Positions 17,809 through 27,541 of a stretch of DNA of 48,640 nt are shown one piece after another. A model generated the notes under the pieces. That model was not told where the DNA came from and made no database searches. It saw only the letters and a program-made list of their open reading frames with translations. Origin of the DNA: an uncultured Paracoccaceae bacterium. GTDB taxonomy: Bacteria > Pseudomonadota > Alphaproteobacteria > Rhodobacterales > Rhodobacteraceae. Position numbers and translations under genes: made by a program. Positions within the stretch are counted from its first letter, which is position 1; the number at the start of each line of letters is the position of its first letter. The stretch spans positions 1 through 48,640 of the forward strand of contig CALHAP010000180.1 of the NCBI GenBank assembly GCA_937931795.1, in the 5' to 3' direction.

Positions 17809-18990
17809 CTAAACCTCACCCTTCAGCGCATCCGCCAGATCAACCCGTTCCCAGCTGAACCCGCCATCCGCCTCGGGCGCGCGGCCAAAGTGGCCGTAAG
17901 CTGCTGTGCGCTGGTAGATCGGGCGGTTCAGGCCCAGATGGGTGCGGATGCCTTGCGGTGTCAGGTCCATCACGCGACCCACGGCGCGCTCGACGGCTTC
18001 GTCGGCGACCTTTCCCGTGCCGTGGGTATCGACGTAGATCGACAGCGGCTCGGATACGCCAATCGCGTAGCTCAGCTGCAAGGTGCAGCGTTCCGCCATG
18101 CCCGCCGCCACGATGTTTTTCGCCAAATAGCGCGCGGCATAAGCGGCGGAGCGGTCGACTTTAGTCGGGTCTTTGCCCGAAAACGCGCCTCCACCATGCG
18201 GGGCCGCACCGCCGTAGGTGTCCACGATGATCTTGCGCCCCGTCAGGCCTGCGTCCCCGTCAGGGCCGCCGATGACAAAGACGCCCGTCGGGTTCACCCA
18301 CCATTTTGTGGCCTCGGTCAGCCAGCCATCGGGCAACACCTCGCGGATATAGGGCTCGACGATGTCGCGGATATCAGCGCTGCTCTGGGCCTCATCGGCG
18401 TGCTGCGTGGATAGCACAATCGAGGTCACGCCCACAGGCTTGCCACCTTCGTAGCGCAGTGACAATTGGCTCTTTGCATCGGGGCGCAGGGTTGGCTCGG
18501 TTCCGTCTTTGCGCACCTCGGCCAGCCGCCGCAGGATCGCGTGAGAATATTGGATCGGCGCTGGCATCAGCGCGTCGGTCTCGGTGGTGGCATAACCGAA
18601 CATGATGCCTTGGTCGCCCGCTCCTTCGTCCTTGCCCACGCTCGCATCAACGCCTTGGGCGATATGCGCGGATTGGCGGTGCAGCAGGTTCGTGACCTCG
18701 ACCGTCGCGTGGTGAAATTCGTCCTGTTCGTAGCCAATGCCTTTGATGCAGGCGCGGGTGATATCCTCGACGCGCTCTAGGTATTGGCTCAGCTTGGCGG
18801 GGTCCGACAGGCCCACCTCACCGCCGATCACAACGCGGTTGGTGGTGGCGAACGTCTCGGCGGCAACGCGCGCTTCGGGTTCTTCGGTTAAAAATGCATC
18901 GAGAACAGCGTCCGAGATTTGGTCACAGACCTTATCCGGGTGCCCCTCTGATACAGATTCAGAGGTGAAAATATAGGCGTCGCGTGGCAT
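17809..18990 (-). CDS. metK: S-adenosylmethionine synthetase
   Basis: This 393-residue enzyme makes S-adenosylmethionine from ATP and methionine. [20 protein letters not shown] at the N terminus, [16 protein letters not shown] near residue 118, and [20 protein letters not shown] are the signature motifs. ATG at 18990 is chosen because GGAG lies 8 bases upstream. That same GGAGC is the 3' strand of a SAM/SAH riboswitch pseudoknot, so translation should fall when SAM is abundant. Confidence 0.97.
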   Translation of the reverse strand: MPRDAYIFTSESVSEGHPDKVCDQISDAVLDAFLTEEPEARVAAETFATTNRVVIGGEVGLSDPAKLSQYLERVEDITRACIKGIGYEQDEFHHATVEVTNLLHRQSAHIAQGVDASVGKDEGAGDQGIMFGYATTETDALMPAPIQYSHAILRRLAEVRKDGTEPTLRPDAKSQLSLRYEGGKPVGVTSIVLSTQHADEAQSSADIRDIVEPYIREVLPDGWLTEATKWWVNPTGVFVIGGPDGDAGLTGRKIIVDTYGGAAPHGGGAFSGKDPTKVDRSAAYAARYLAKNIVAAGMAERCTLQLSYAIGVSEPLSIYVDTHGTGKVADEAVERAVGRVMDLTPQGIRTHLGLNRPIYQRTAAYGHFGRAPEADGGFSWERVDLADALKGEV

Positions 18991-18995
18991 GAGAT

Positions 18996-19040
18996 GTGCT
19001 CCAGTAAAATAGATCGTCACGTCAGGAAGCCGTTGTGACA
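18996..19040 (-). promoter_or_regulatory. SAM/SAH riboswitch upstream of metK
   Basis: Read on the minus strand, GTCACAACGGCTTCCTGACG, then TGAC, an A/T-rich linker and GGAGCAC match the known consensus of the small SAM/SAH riboswitch of Rhodobacterales. GTCA pairs with TGAC to make the stem, and GCTTCC in the loop can pair with GGAGC, the metK ribosome-binding site, as a pseudoknot. Ligand binding would therefore hide the ribosome site. The match is to the remembered consensus; no covariance search was run. Confidence 0.92.
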
Positions 19041-19055
19041 GCAGATGAATTAGGC

Positions 19056-20573
19056 CTAGGCGGTGCCCCGTGGCGCGTCAATCGGTTTCCGCCGACCTGC
19101 GCCAATTGACCATAGGGCCCAGAGACCTAGTAAAAGCACCACCGAACCTTCGCCAAACCGAGTATAAGGCGGCGGCGCAATCGCGGGCGGCAGGCGCAGG
19201 TCAAGCGCGCCACGCGTGTTCAACGCCATTTGCCCAATCACGTGACCGTAGGGATCAATGATCCCTGATATGCCAGTATTGGCCGCGCGCACCACAGGCA
19301 GCCCTTGCTCAATCGCGCGCAAGCGGGCTTGGGCGAAATGCTGGGCGGGGCCTGCGTAATTGCCAAACCACGCGTCGTTGGTGATCAGCAGGATCAACTG
19401 CGCGCCATCGCCCGCCGCATTGACCTCTTCGGCAAAAATCCCTTCGTAGCAAATGAGCGGCACCGCCGCACCCACGCCCGGAATATCCACCAGATGCAAA
19501 CCATCGCCCGCGCCATAACCGTTATGGGGACCGAGCAACCCAATGCTAGCCCCGAGCCGCGCCAAAATATCCGCAAACGGGATATACTCACCAAAGGGGA
19601 CGAGATGGGATTTGTCATAGCTGTCCGTGATCTGCCCATTCTCACCAACGACGGACAACGTATTGTAATAGAAGGCCACTTCGCGTCTTAGCCCACCTAC
19701 GACGACAGGCGCACCACGGGCCGCAATCGCGATATCGGACAAGCCAGCACTGCCGCTCTCAATCGCGTAAGGAACAGATGTTTCAGGCCAAACCACCAGA
19801 TCGGGCACAGTTCCAGCGCCAGTCATCTGCACGGAATTGGCGAAAAACTGATCCCTGTGCCCCTCGGCCCATTTCAGATCTTGCGGCGCATTGGGCTGGA
19901 TGATGCGGACGATCGGGTCGCCACTAAAATCACGGGTTACAGCCACAGGCGTCATCCCGAGATAAAGCCCCACCACGGTCACAACCGCCAATGCCCGCCC
20001 CCACCGCCACCGGGCGGTCGACCAAACGGCAGCCACGGCGAGGGTCAGGAACGTCAGGGCATGCGGCCCCCCGAAAGCTGCAAGGCGGGCTACCGGCGTA
20101 TCAATCCAGACATGCCCAATCAGCGCCCATGGGAATCCGGTGAACAACAAAGACCGCGCCATCTCGGCCAAGGTCAGGCCCAACACCAACCCCCGTTTTG
20201 ACAGCCGCCCACGTCCGATCTGTGCGGCCAACGCAAAGCCGAACCCCCAAAACACGGCGGCCCCCGCTGCCATCAAGATCAACGCAAAGGGCGCCATCCA
20301 TCCATGGCGCGCGATATCAACGAGGAATGGTTCGACGATCCAATGCAATGAGACCGCGAAATAGCCCAAACCCAGCATCCAGCCCCGCCCAAACGCGCGG
20401 CGAAAGCCCAGCGCGCGTCGGGGTCGCGCCCAAGCGAATGCGACGGACAAAGCGATCAACGTCAGCGGCCATAACCCCCAAGGGGCCTGCCCCAGCGCCG
20501 CGACGACACCGCAAAGGATCAGTATCAGCAAGCCCCAGCGCCGCCTCGGGCCACCACCCAGTGCGCGCTGCAT
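19056..20573 (-). CDS. lnt: Apolipoprotein N-acyltransferase
   Basis: This 505-residue inner-membrane enzyme adds the third acyl chain to the N-terminal cysteine of lipoproteins. Hydrophobic spans fill the first 200 residues and the last 25. The periplasmic nitrilase-like domain has the catalytic triad: Glu in [10 protein letters not shown], Lys in [12 protein letters not shown] and Cys in [11 protein letters not shown] at 20573 leaves 4 bases after the corC-like stop, whereas an upstream start would overlap it. It belongs to the miaB-to-lnt operon. Confidence 0.95.
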   Translation of the reverse strand: MQRALGGGPRRRWGLLILILCGVVAALGQAPWGLWPLTLIALSVAFAWARPRRALGFRRAFGRGWMLGLGYFAVSLHWIVEPFLVDIARHGWMAPFALILMAAGAAVFWGFGFALAAQIGRGRLSKRGLVLGLTLAEMARSLLFTGFPWALIGHVWIDTPVARLAAFGGPHALTFLTLAVAAVWSTARWRWGRALAVVTVVGLYLGMTPVAVTRDFSGDPIVRIIQPNAPQDLKWAEGHRDQFFANSVQMTGAGTVPDLVVWPETSVPYAIESGSAGLSDIAIAARGAPVVVGGLRREVAFYYNTLSVVGENGQITDSYDKSHLVPFGEYIPFADILARLGASIGLLGPHNGYGAGDGLHLVDIPGVGAAVPLICYEGIFAEEVNAAGDGAQLILLITNDAWFGNYAGPAQHFAQARLRAIEQGLPVVRAANTGISGIIDPYGHVIGQMALNTRGALDLRLPPAIAPPPYTRFGEGSVVLLLGLWALWSIGAGRRKPIDAPRGTA

Positions 20574-20577
20574 GTGC

Positions 20578-21477
20578 CTAGGCCCCGGTGGCGTCGGTCG
20601 ACCGCACACGCACGCGTTTGATACGGCGGGGGTCGGCGTCGATCACTTCAAATTCATGGCCCTCGGGATGGGCGATCACTTCGCCGCGCACGGGCAATTG
20701 GCCGGCCAACATGGTCACCAGACCGCCCAAAGTATCAACCTCTTCCTTGTCGATCTCAGGATGGGCGCGCAGGTCATGGCCCATTTCCTGCTCGAACTCA
20801 TCCAGCGGGGTTTTCGCCAACGCCAGCCAGACACCGGGTTTTTCTTGGGCAAAGGTCGTGGCCTCGTCGAGATCATGCTCATCCTCGATCTCGCCCACAA
20901 CTTGCTCGATCAGATCCTCGATGGTGACCAAACCGTCAACACCGCCGTATTCGTCAATCACGAGGGCCATATGGGTCCGGTCCGCCTGCATCTTTTGCAG
21001 CAAAACACCCAAGGGCATAGAGGGCGGCACAAACAACAATGTGCGGATCATCGCGGTCAGCGAAAAGGCTTCACCACCGCCATTAAACCCGTGTTTGAGG
21101 GCAAAATCCTTCATATTGATGAACCCGAGCGGGCTATCGAGCGTGCCATCGAACACCGGCAACCGGGTCAGACCGCTGGCGCGAAACACCTCGACCAGCT
21201 CATCTTTGGAACTGCTTAATGGCACGGCAACGATATCGGCGGTGGGGATAGCCACGTCTTCGACGCGCATACGGCGCAAGTTCAACAGGCCGGGCGTCGG
21301 AACTGTTGGGCCGTGCGCACCAGTGGCCCCGGTGCTGGCCAAGACAGGGGTGGCTTTTGGCGACAAGGCCGCTTTCACACGCGATAAAAACCCTGAGGGA
21401 GGCTCCAAACTGGCGCTGTCTTCGTCTGTCGACGCACCGGTTGCGCTTGTCTCAGCGCCCAAACTCGTATCGCCCAT
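20578..21477 (-). CDS. CBS-domain protein of the CorC/YbeX family
   Basis: This 299-residue cytosolic protein has two CBS motifs (MRVEDVAIPTADIVAVPLSS onward, and LVIDEYGGVDGLVTIEDLIE) and a C-terminal CorC/HlyC transporter-associated domain (VWLALAKTPLDEFEQEMG onward, ending RRIKRVRVR). Members are linked to Mg/Co efflux and ribosome maintenance. The ATG at 21477 has GGAAAGG upstream. It lies between ybeY and lnt, as is usual in proteobacteria. Confidence 0.9.
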   Translation of the reverse strand: MGDTSLGAETSATGASTDEDSASLEPPSGFLSRVKAALSPKATPVLASTGATGAHGPTVPTPGLLNLRRMRVEDVAIPTADIVAVPLSSSKDELVEVFRASGLTRLPVFDGTLDSPLGFINMKDFALKHGFNGGGEAFSLTAMIRTLLFVPPSMPLGVLLQKMQADRTHMALVIDEYGGVDGLVTIEDLIEQVVGEIEDEHDLDEATTFAQEKPGVWLALAKTPLDEFEQEMGHDLRAHPEIDKEEVDTLGGLVTMLAGQLPVRGEVIAHPEGHEFEVIDADPRRIKRVRVRSTDATGA

Positions 21478-21514
21478 CGTACCTTTCCAAATGGCGGTCA
21501 ACCCGCCGACGTTT

Positions 21515-22009
21515 TCACTCTACCCTATATGGATCAGCAATGCCTAGCCCAGCAAGGATATCAACCTCTATTCCTTCCATCAGTGCCGCATCGGCGTCAC
21601 GCTCGTGGTCAAACCCCATCAGATGCAGCACGCCGTGGACGATCAAATGGGTGATGTGGTCAGCAGGTGCGCGCCCAGCCTCAGCAGCCTCACGGTGGCA
21701 GGTCTCATAGGCAAGCGCGATATCCCCGATCTCGACATCTGGCCCGATCTGTAGGTTTGGCATAGCACCATCAGCCTCGGCACCGCGTTCCTCGGACGGC
21801 CAACTGAGGACATTCGTAGGCTGCGGTTTGCCACGAAAATCGGCGTTTAGGTCAGCGATGCGAGCATCTGAACAGGCGAGCAGACTGATCTCGGCCTCGG
21901 CGATATTCAACCGCGCCATTGTCGCGCGTGCTGCCCCCTCCGCACTCGCCTCTAGTCCACTGTCAGACCAGCGGGCGTCCTCGATCAAGACATCGGCCAA
22001 AACTGCCAC
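21515..22009 (-). CDS. ybeY: Endoribonuclease YbeY, 16S rRNA 3' maturation
   Basis: This 164-residue metal-dependent RNase acts in 16S rRNA maturation and ribosome quality control. The zinc motif HGVLHLMGFDHERD gives His125, His129 and His135, and NVLSWPSEE is the family's second conserved block. It starts 3 bases after the phoH-like stop, in the same operon. Confidence 0.95.
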   Translation of the reverse strand: MAVLADVLIEDARWSDSGLEASAEGAARATMARLNIAEAEISLLACSDARIADLNADFRGKPQPTNVLSWPSEERGAEADGAMPNLQIGPDVEIGDIALAYETCHREAAEAGRAPADHITHLIVHGVLHLMGFDHERDADAALMEGIEVDILAGLGIADPYRVE

Positions 22010-22012
22010 GCC

Positions 22013-23023
22013 CTAGCCTTTGGCCTCGGCGGCCTCGTAGGCTTTGATGATCGCGGCCACCAGCGGATGGCGCACAACATCGTCAGCGGTGAAGTAGTTA
22101 AAGCTGATCTTGGGGATGCGGTTCAGCAGGCGTTCGGCATCCGACAGGCCCGAAGACACACCGCGCGGCAGATCGACCTGCGTGCGGTCGCCGGTGATCA
22201 CCATACGGCTGCCCTCACCCAGACGGGTCAGAAACATCTTCATCTGCATCGACGTCGCATTCTGCGCCTCATCCAGCACGACAAAGGCATTGCTAAGGGT
22301 CCGGCCACGCATAAACGCGAGCGGCGCGATTTCGATCACCTTTTCTTCCAGCATTTTCGCCAGTTGTTTGCCCGGCACAAAATCGTTCAGCGCATCATAG
22401 AGCGGCTGCATATAGGGATCGACCTTGTCCTTCATATCGCCGGGCAGATAGCCCAGTTTTTCGCCCGCCTCGACGGCAGGGCGGCTGAGGATGATTTTAT
22501 CGACATGCCCGCCCAGAAACATGTTCACGCCGACGGCCACGGCCAGATAGGTCTTGCCCGTGCCCGCAGGTCCGATGCCAAAGGTCAGCTCGTTGTCGAA
22601 CAAGTTTTGCACGTAGCGTTTTTGGGCATCTGTGCGCGGTTCGACCAGCTTCTTGCGGGTTTTGATCTCGACGCGGTCCGCCGCGCCCACGCCAGCCATT
22701 TCCAACTGATCAGGATCCTGCACCGTCGGGGTCATCCGCAGCTCGCGGTCGATATCAGCCATCTCGACGGCTTTCCCGGATTCCAGCCGCAGATACAGCG
22801 CCTCTAACGCAGCAACTGCCAGCGGTCCGGTCTCGTCGCTACCGATCACATCCAGATGGTTGCCGCGCCGGATGATCTGCACGCCCAAATGGCTCTCGAT
22901 CGCGGTCAGGTTGCGGTCAAACTCACCACACAGCTCGACCAACAGGCGGTTATCTGGAAACTCAATGGCGCGGGCCATGCCGCTCGGGGTGGTCACGGCG
23001 TCTGTTACGATGGGTGCGGTCAA
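22013..23023 (-). CDS. PhoH-like ATPase (YbeZ)
   Basis: This 336-residue protein has a KH-like N-terminal region (RGNHLDVIGSDETGPLAVAA) and a P-loop ATPase domain with Walker A GPAGTGKTYLAVA and Walker B AFVVLDEAQNA, plus VITGDRTQVDLPRG. YbeZ proteins partner YbeY in RNA processing. GGAG lies 7 bases before the ATG. It is the second gene of the miaB-phoH-ybeY-corC-lnt run. Confidence 0.93.
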   Translation of the reverse strand: MTAPIVTDAVTTPSGMARAIEFPDNRLLVELCGEFDRNLTAIESHLGVQIIRRGNHLDVIGSDETGPLAVAALEALYLRLESGKAVEMADIDRELRMTPTVQDPDQLEMAGVGAADRVEIKTRKKLVEPRTDAQKRYVQNLFDNELTFGIGPAGTGKTYLAVAVGVNMFLGGHVDKIILSRPAVEAGEKLGYLPGDMKDKVDPYMQPLYDALNDFVPGKQLAKMLEEKVIEIAPLAFMRGRTLSNAFVVLDEAQNATSMQMKMFLTRLGEGSRMVITGDRTQVDLPRGVSSGLSDAERLLNRIPKISFNYFTADDVVRHPLVAAIIKAYEAAEAKG

Positions 23024-23106
23024 TCGGTTCTCCGGGGGATCAAAAGGACGGGTTCAATGCCACATAGCTTGAACCGTTGGATATCCAGACGCAAGGTGCG
23101 GCACCT

Positions 23107-24420
23107 CTAACCAATGATGCGCCCTGTCAGCGAATTTGTCATTGCGTTGAGGATTTCGACCTTGTGGATTTCACCGCGCAGCTCGCCCTCAGCCTCGACA
23201 TGGACGGCGTGCAGATGCTCGGATTTACCGCCCCATTGACCGGGTGTGCGACCGCGTTTTTCAAACAAAACAGTCGTGGTTTTGCCAACCATGCCCTCTT
23301 GGGCTGCGACCTGTTGCTCCTTGAGCAAGGCTTGCAAGCGCTGCAACCGCTCGTCCATCACAGCCAGCGGCAGTTCGGGTTTTTCAGCGGCGGGGGTGCC
23401 GGGACGGACGGAATATTTGAACGAATAGGCCATCCCGTAATTCACCTCGCGCACCAGCGCCATCGTGTCCTCGAAATCGGCATCGGTCTCACCGGGGAAG
23501 CCTACGATAAAATCGCTCGTCAGCAGAATATCAGGCCGCGCGGCGCGGATACGCTCAATAATGCGCAAGTACTCTTCGGCGGTGTGCTTGCGATTCATCG
23601 CCTTGAGGATGCGGTCACTGCCCGATTGGACGGGCAGATGCAGGTAAGGCATCAGTTTGGGGTTGTCGCCGTGGGCCGCGATCAGCGCGTCGTCCATGTC
23701 ATTGGGGTGGCTGGTGGTGTAGCGAATACGCTCCAGCCCGTCGATCTGCGACAATTGCGAGCAAAGACCCGCAAGACCGCCCTCGCACCCGTGATAGGCG
23801 TTCACATTCTGACCCAGCAACGTGACTTCGCGAACGCCATTTTCGACCAAGCCGCGCGCCTCGTCGATGATCCGGTCCGCTGGGCGGCTGACCTCGGCAC
23901 CGCGGGTGTAGGGGACGACGCAGAACGCGCAGAACTTGTCACAGCCCTCTTGGATCGTCAGGAACGCGGCGGGCGCGCGGGCGACCTTGGGGCGGGATTT
24001 CATCACCTCGAACTTGTCGTCCTCGGGAAAATCGGTGTCGAGGGCGCGTTTGCCGGTTTGGATGCGCGCCTCCATCTCGGGCAGGCGGTGGTAGCTTTGT
24101 GGGCCAACGACGAGGTCAACCATCGGGGCGCGTTTGACGATCTCTTCGCCTTCGGCCTGCGCCACGCAGCCAGCAACAGCGATTTTCAGATCAGGATTGG
24201 CAACCTTCAGCGGTTTGATCCGGCCCAGATCGGAATACAGCTTTTCGGCTGCTTTCTCGCGAATGTGACAGGTGTTGAGCAGCACCATATCGGCCTCGGA
24301 TTGGTCCTGCGTTGTCTCGTAGCCCTGCCCGGCCAACGTCTCGGCCATCCGTTCGCTGTCATAGACATTCATCTGGCAGCCGTAGGTTTTGATGAACAGC
24401 TTTTTCGGCACGTTGGTCAT
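23107..24420 (-). CDS. miaB: tRNA-2-methylthio-N6-dimethylallyladenosine synthase
   Basis: This 437-residue radical-SAM enzyme adds the methylthio group to i6A37 of tRNAs reading UNN codons. It has the UPF0004 domain with cluster cysteines in [15 protein letters not shown] and [10 protein letters not shown], the radical-SAM motif [15 protein letters not shown], and a C-terminal TRAM domain. ATG at 24420 follows GAGGA. It uses SAM, made by metK a few genes away. The long plus-strand frame over it (23077-24930) is a shadow. Confidence 0.96.
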   Translation of the reverse strand: MTNVPKKLFIKTYGCQMNVYDSERMAETLAGQGYETTQDQSEADMVLLNTCHIREKAAEKLYSDLGRIKPLKVANPDLKIAVAGCVAQAEGEEIVKRAPMVDLVVGPQSYHRLPEMEARIQTGKRALDTDFPEDDKFEVMKSRPKVARAPAAFLTIQEGCDKFCAFCVVPYTRGAEVSRPADRIIDEARGLVENGVREVTLLGQNVNAYHGCEGGLAGLCSQLSQIDGLERIRYTTSHPNDMDDALIAAHGDNPKLMPYLHLPVQSGSDRILKAMNRKHTAEEYLRIIERIRAARPDILLTSDFIVGFPGETDADFEDTMALVREVNYGMAYSFKYSVRPGTPAAEKPELPLAVMDERLQRLQALLKEQQVAAQEGMVGKTTTVLFEKRGRTPGQWGGKSEHLHAVHVEAEGELRGEIHKVEILNAMTNSLTGRIIG

Positions 24421-24504
24421 CGGGCACATCCTCGCAAAAGACCGCAAAATCAAGGGTGGTGTCTACGCGGGACAGCCCTGCAATGCAATCGTCGCGGGGC
24501 GGCG

Positions 24505-25002
24505 TTATGCAACCTGCGGCAAAGGGGGTGCGGCCATCGTGCTGAAATCATCGCGGTGTACCGAACTCCACGCCCAATCATGGGGCCGCACCACCAACCC
24601 CGCACGCACGGGGGCCATGATGATACGTTCGCGGTAGCGGCAGTATTCGGCGGTATCGCGCATCAAATGCGCCTCATACCCCTGCCGCCAAATACCCTTG
24701 TCGCCCTTTCTGGCGGGTTTGGCGGTCTCAGGGGCGGGCACATGCCGCGAGAATACCGATTTGATCAGCCGCCAGCGTTGGGCGTAATTCGTATCACCAT
24801 CGGGGAAATGCAGGATCGTCAGAAATTCACCGGGCAGAACCACCGCGTCGGTGATGACAAACGGCCATTGCCGCATCCCCAACCGCAGCGCCATGCGCCA
24901 CACATCGACCCGCTGGATCAGCAGGTTTGAGGCGGGCTGCGCGAGGCGCAGGTGAAAGAAGTGCGTGTTATCGCCGAGCGAGAATCGAGGTGCATAGGTC
25001 AT
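24505..25002 (-). CDS. RAYT-family (IS200-like) protein without catalytic residues
   Basis: This 165-residue intact frame follows the REP-associated tyrosine transposase pattern throughout: TDAVVLPGEFLTILHFPDGD, RWRLIKSVFSR, GIWRQGYEAHLMRD, APVRAGLV and DWAWSSVHR. In active members the segment after VVLP is DHxH, the metal-binding HUH motif; here it is GEFL (residues 58-61). The catalytic Tyr before the NPV-like motif is Arg126. Both catalytic elements are therefore gone while the frame stays open, which suggests either a domesticated nucleic-acid-binding protein or a recently silenced relic. No REP-like repeats were noticed beside it. Confidence 0.8.
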   Translation of the reverse strand: MTYAPRFSLGDNTHFFHLRLAQPASNLLIQRVDVWRMALRLGMRQWPFVITDAVVLPGEFLTILHFPDGDTNYAQRWRLIKSVFSRHVPAPETAKPARKGDKGIWRQGYEAHLMRDTAEYCRYRERIIMAPVRAGLVVRPHDWAWSSVHRDDFSTMAAPPLPQVA

Positions 25003-25050
25003 ACCTCATAATGGGGCCGTCTTGGTTAATTGCGACTTAACAGCAATACA

Positions 25051-25485
25051 TCAGCGACGGCGTAAGCGGATCACCACATCGACCTTGGAAACCTCGGCCC
25101 CATCTGGCGCGTCTGGCAGGCGGCGAATTTCCAAATCCTCGGCTGGCGCATCGGTTAAATCGCCGGTATCTTCCCAGTAGAAATGCGGGTGGTCGGACAT
25201 ATTGGTGTCGAAATAGCTTTTTGATCCATCGACCGTGATTTCGCGCATCAATCCAGCCGCACAAAAGGCGCTGAGCGTGTTGTAGACCGTCGCCAGCGAG
25301 ACTTTCTCACCGCATTCAGCGACCAAATCATGCAGGCTCTCGGCGGTGACGTGGCGGTTTTTACCGTCGCCTACGAGCACCTCTGCCAAGACCAGACGTT
25401 GGCGCGTCGGGCGCAAACCAGCGCCCCCCAACCATAGGGCGGCACGGTCATCGCAAAGCGGGGTACATTGATCAATCTTTTCCAT
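25051..25485 (-). CDS. irr: Iron response regulator, Irr-type Fur family
   Basis: This 144-residue regulator has the Fur-type winged helix ([14 protein letters not shown], residues 24-37; [24 protein letters not shown]) and the Irr segment [10 protein letters not shown], where rhizobial Irr has HHH. Irr represses iron-using pathways when heme is short, and it is degraded or inactivated by heme. No N-terminal heme-regulatory Cys-Pro motif was seen. It is divergent from fabA across 118 bases, a neighbourhood common in Rhodobacteraceae. Confidence 0.88.
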   Translation of the reverse strand: MEKIDQCTPLCDDRAALWLGGAGLRPTRQRLVLAEVLVGDGKNRHVTAESLHDLVAECGEKVSLATVYNTLSAFCAAGLMREITVDGSKSYFDTNMSDHPHFYWEDTGDLTDAPAEDLEIRRLPDAPDGAEVSKVDVVIRLRRR

Positions 25486-25603
25486 ACGTCATCAATATAG
25501 GGAGGGCTGTGAGCAAAATCCAACCCAAAATGCGGCCCTTGCGCCCCGGAATCGCGGGATGATACACCTCAAACAACCGCTGCAATTCAGGAATATCTCC
25601 GCC

Positions 25604-26113
25604 ATGTCCGACTATCCGCGCCAATTTGACAAAGATGATCTGCTGAAATGTGCGCGAGGAGAGCTGTTTGGCCCCGGCAATGCGCAGCTGCCCGCGCCGC
25701 CAATGTTGATGATGGACCGGATCACCGACATATCGGGCGACGAAGGCGCGCATGGCAAAGGGCACGTAGTGGCCGAGTTCGATATCACGCCCGATCTGTG
25801 GTTCTTCGACTGCCATTTCCCCGGCAACCCGATCATGCCCGGCTGTCTGGGTCTCGATGGGTTGTGGCAGCTGACCGGCTTTAACCTCGGGTGGCGCGGC
25901 TGGCTGGGGCGCGGGTATGCGCTGGGGGTCGGTGAGGTCAAACTGACCGGCATGGTGCGCCCCGACCGCAAAAAACTGACCTATAAGATCGACTTCACCA
26001 AAGCCCTGCAAACCCGCCGCCTGACCATGGGCGTGGCCGACGGCATCGTCGAAGCAGACGGTGAAGTGATTTATCAGGTGAAAGACATGAAAGTCGCATT
26101 GAGCGAGAGCTAA
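25604..26113 (+). CDS. fabA: 3-hydroxydecanoyl-ACP dehydratase/isomerase
   Basis: This 169-residue enzyme dehydrates 3-hydroxydecanoyl-ACP and isomerises the double bond to cis-3, starting anaerobic-type unsaturated fatty-acid synthesis. The active site His71 lies in [14 protein letters not shown] and Asp85 in LGLDGLWQL, matching E. coli FabA. ATG at 25604 follows CAGGAA; a longer frame from 25559 has no ribosome site. The usual fabA-fabB adjacency is broken here by two extra genes. Confidence 0.96.
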   Translation: MSDYPRQFDKDDLLKCARGELFGPGNAQLPAPPMLMMDRITDISGDEGAHGKGHVVAEFDITPDLWFFDCHFPGNPIMPGCLGLDGLWQLTGFNLGWRGWLGRGYALGVGEVKLTGMVRPDRKKLTYKIDFTKALQTRRLTMGVADGIVEADGEVIYQVKDMKVALSES

Positions 26114-26118
26114 GCCCT

Positions 26119-26670
26119 ATGATCTGGCGCGCATTGGCAGCATTGGCGATCTGTGGCGGGTTGGTCGGCTGCGACGACCTGAAACCCGCGCGAATCCTGT
26201 CGCCCGAAAGCTACGGGATGGTCTGCACCTCGGCGCATGTCTGTATCGACGACACCACACGTCTGGATGAAGCGGTCGCATTGCGCGCAGCGGCGGTGAC
26301 AGCCATCGAGCGGCAGTTTGGCCCGTTCACCACGCCACCACGGGTTTTGTTCTGCACCACGGACGCCTGCTATGCGCAGTTTGCGAACACCGGCACCTTG
26401 GGGATCAACTTTGGCACCTATGGGGCCGTGATCGCACCACGGGGCTGGCGAGATTATATTGTGCGACACGAATTGATCCACCATGTCCAAAACGAACGGT
26501 TCGGATCATGGCGCGCGTCGCGCCTGCCACGGTGGTTTATCGAAGGGATGGCCTATTCGCTCAGCGACGACCCAAGACGTCCCTTGCCCGGCGCAGGTAT
26601 CGAAGACTACCGGGCACGCTATGAAGCCTGGGAAGCGGCGGGCAATATATGGACAACCCCGCCGAGCTGA
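26119..26670 (+). CDS. Putative lipoprotein metallopeptidase (HExxH)
   Basis: This 183-residue protein begins with a lipoprotein signal (LAALAICGGLVGC, Cys at residue 18). The mature part carries HELIHHVQ (about residues 116-123), a zinc HExxH motif, followed about 22 residues later by WFIEGMAYSLSD, where the Glu may be the third ligand, as in gluzincin peptidases. It starts 5 bases after fabA, so it is probably co-transcribed. The substrate is unknown and proteolysis is inferred from the motif only. Confidence 0.65.
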   Translation: MIWRALAALAICGGLVGCDDLKPARILSPESYGMVCTSAHVCIDDTTRLDEAVALRAAAVTAIERQFGPFTTPPRVLFCTTDACYAQFANTGTLGINFGTYGAVIAPRGWRDYIVRHELIHHVQNERFGSWRASRLPRWFIEGMAYSLSDDPRRPLPGAGIEDYRARYEAWEAAGNIWTTPPS

Positions 26671-26880
26671 GGCGTGCAGTTAGATTTGCGGCGGCACGTT
26701 GGACGTTTCGGACATAAAAGTGCCTGAAATGATCTGATTTCGGCAACAGTAGCAGTGGATTTGTCAAAACTGCACCAGCCACAAAAACAATGACCAATTC
26801 AAATACGGATTGTGACACATTCTAGCCCTTTTCCAAGGCGAATGGACGATTAGAAACGTTAACTTGTTAGGAAGACCCCC

Positions 26881-27387
26881 ATGTTTAAAGTCCTCGCCAC
26901 AACCGCCGCTCTGGCTGTTGCCGCCTCTACTGCCTCTGCCGCTGTTGTCGACGCGTTCGAGCTTGATGTCACATCTGCTGCAGGCACTGACTCCAGTGCA
27001 GTTCTCGCGGATGGTCAAACATATATGCTGACCGTGTCTGGCACATTCATGATCGGCTCAAACCAGACACGCCACGTGACAGACGCCGAATATTTCAACC
27101 TCGGCTCGACGCCTTTGAACCCGCTCGATCGCGTAGTTCGTCGCGAGCTGGGTGTCGGTGTTGATGGTGCTGACATTGATTTTGGTGCTTACAGCGCCGA
27201 CAACGTCTACAGCGCGCTGATCACTGGCGACGGCAGCACGATCAACGTGTTCTTCGCAGATTCCAACTACCGCGACAACACTGGCAGCCTGTCGGTTGAA
27301 ATCTCGTCCGTTCCTCTGCCAGCGGGTGCCGCTTTGCTCCTGACAGCTTTGGGCGGTCTGGGCATCGCGCGTCGTCGCACAGCCTAA
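26881..27387 (+). CDS. VPLPA-CTERM sorting-domain secreted protein
   Basis: This 168-residue protein has a signal peptide ending near ASAAV and a C-terminal tail reading VPLPAGAALLLTALGGLGIA followed by RRR. That is the VPLPA-CTERM motif, hydrophobic helix and basic end recognised by exosortase-type sorting in Rhodobacteraceae that make exopolysaccharide. The mature chain has no cysteine and is rich in Asp, Ser and Thr. AGGAAG lies 8 bases before the ATG. The 210 bases upstream hold its own promoter region, and a terminator follows. No exosortase gene is in the window. Confidence 0.85.
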   Translation: MFKVLATTAALAVAASTASAAVVDAFELDVTSAAGTDSSAVLADGQTYMLTVSGTFMIGSNQTRHVTDAEYFNLGSTPLNPLDRVVRRELGVGVDGADIDFGAYSADNVYSALITGDGSTINVFFADSNYRDNTGSLSVEISSVPLPAGAALLLTALGGLGIARRRTA

Positions 27388-27410
27388 ACGGCACGACAAC
27401 CACTCACGCA

Positions 27411-27443
27411 GCGCCCGTATGACTATGGTCATGCGGGCGTTTT
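27411..27443 (+). terminator. Rho-independent terminator after the VPLPA-CTERM gene
   Basis: GCGCCCGTATGAC, loop TAT, then GTCATGCGGGCG-type partner (27427-27439) and TTTT. The 12-13 bp stem with one or two G-T pairs, ending in a T-run, lies 24 bases after the stop and isolates this gene from fabB. Confidence 0.85.
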
Positions 27444-27541
27444 GCGTTGAGACCGACCGCAAATAATCCCCGCCGCATTTGACCTTGTAGGCCACCGGGC
27501 CGCTGGCCTAAAATGGACCTGTCTAAATGTAAGGATCATTC

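Noticed and set aside
23077-24930. 617-residue open frame on the plus strand
   Set aside because: It runs antisense to miaB, whose cluster cysteines and TRAM domain are unmistakable; its own residues are a shadow rich in Arg, His and Gln with no family pattern.
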